Program-made: the position numbers and the translations under genes | Assembly: GCA_009783675.1 (NCBI GenBank) | Contig: WRDA01000085.1 | Span: 1-6,353, forward strand | Source of the DNA: Symbiobacteriaceae bacterium | GTDB taxonomy: Bacteria > Bacillota > JAAYKD01 > WRDA01 | DNA: 6,353 nucleotides | Direction: 5' to 3' | Part shown: positions 6,344 to 6,353 of the stretch, piece after piece | Layout of the letters: each line of letters begins with the position of its first letter | Numbering within the stretch: position 1 is the first letter of the stretch | Notes under the pieces: generated by a model | Told to the model about the DNA's origin: nothing | The model's database searches: none | The model's input: only the letters and a program-made list of their open reading frames with translations

Positions 6344-6353
6344 GATGTTAACC

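Overview
This is a bacterial chromosomal stretch made mostly of ordinary housekeeping or accessory genes. It is densely coded, with strong AAGGAG-type ribosome binding sites, short intergenic gaps and moderate GC. I see no phage, IS, CRISPR, tRNA or rRNA sequence. I cannot name the organism. The tandem DHH proteins, which open directly with a TRSDFDG motif, resemble the 'exopolyphosphatase-related' family that I recall mainly from anaerobic delta-proteobacteria-like lineages. That is only a weak hint, based on memory.

The left half (1-2943) is read on the + strand. It holds the 3' end of an unidentified gene, a 135-aa protein with one N-terminal membrane anchor, and a phosphatidylserine decarboxylase (psd) whose TTG start overlaps the previous stop codon. 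These are followed by a low-specificity L-threonine aldolase (ltaE) and a 112-aa Tic20/DUF4870-like membrane protein. The first genes are tightly packed and look like one transcription unit with its promoter outside the window. The 69- and 97-nt gaps before ltaE and the small membrane gene leave room for internal promoters, but I found none that is convincing.

The right half (3004-6343) is read on the - strand and converges on the left cluster across a 60-nt gap that contains a long hairpin. Two tandem DHH-family phosphoesterase paralogs come first. By my manual count they share about 62% identity with no gaps over 300 residues. They form a small operon that ends in a good intrinsic terminator. 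After the terminator comes a MATE-family efflux transporter with its own perfect TATAAT -10 box, so close to the start codon that the mRNA may be almost leaderless.

Functionally, psd makes phosphatidylethanolamine at the inner membrane, ltaE interconverts threonine with glycine and acetaldehyde, and the MATE protein exports cationic or drug-like compounds. The DHH proteins hydrolyse an unknown phosphate ester or anhydride. The most interesting items are the duplicated and diverged DHH pair, the possible coupling of an unknown membrane protein to psd, and the promoter/start arrangement of the MATE gene. I found no convincing evidence of a wholly new system.
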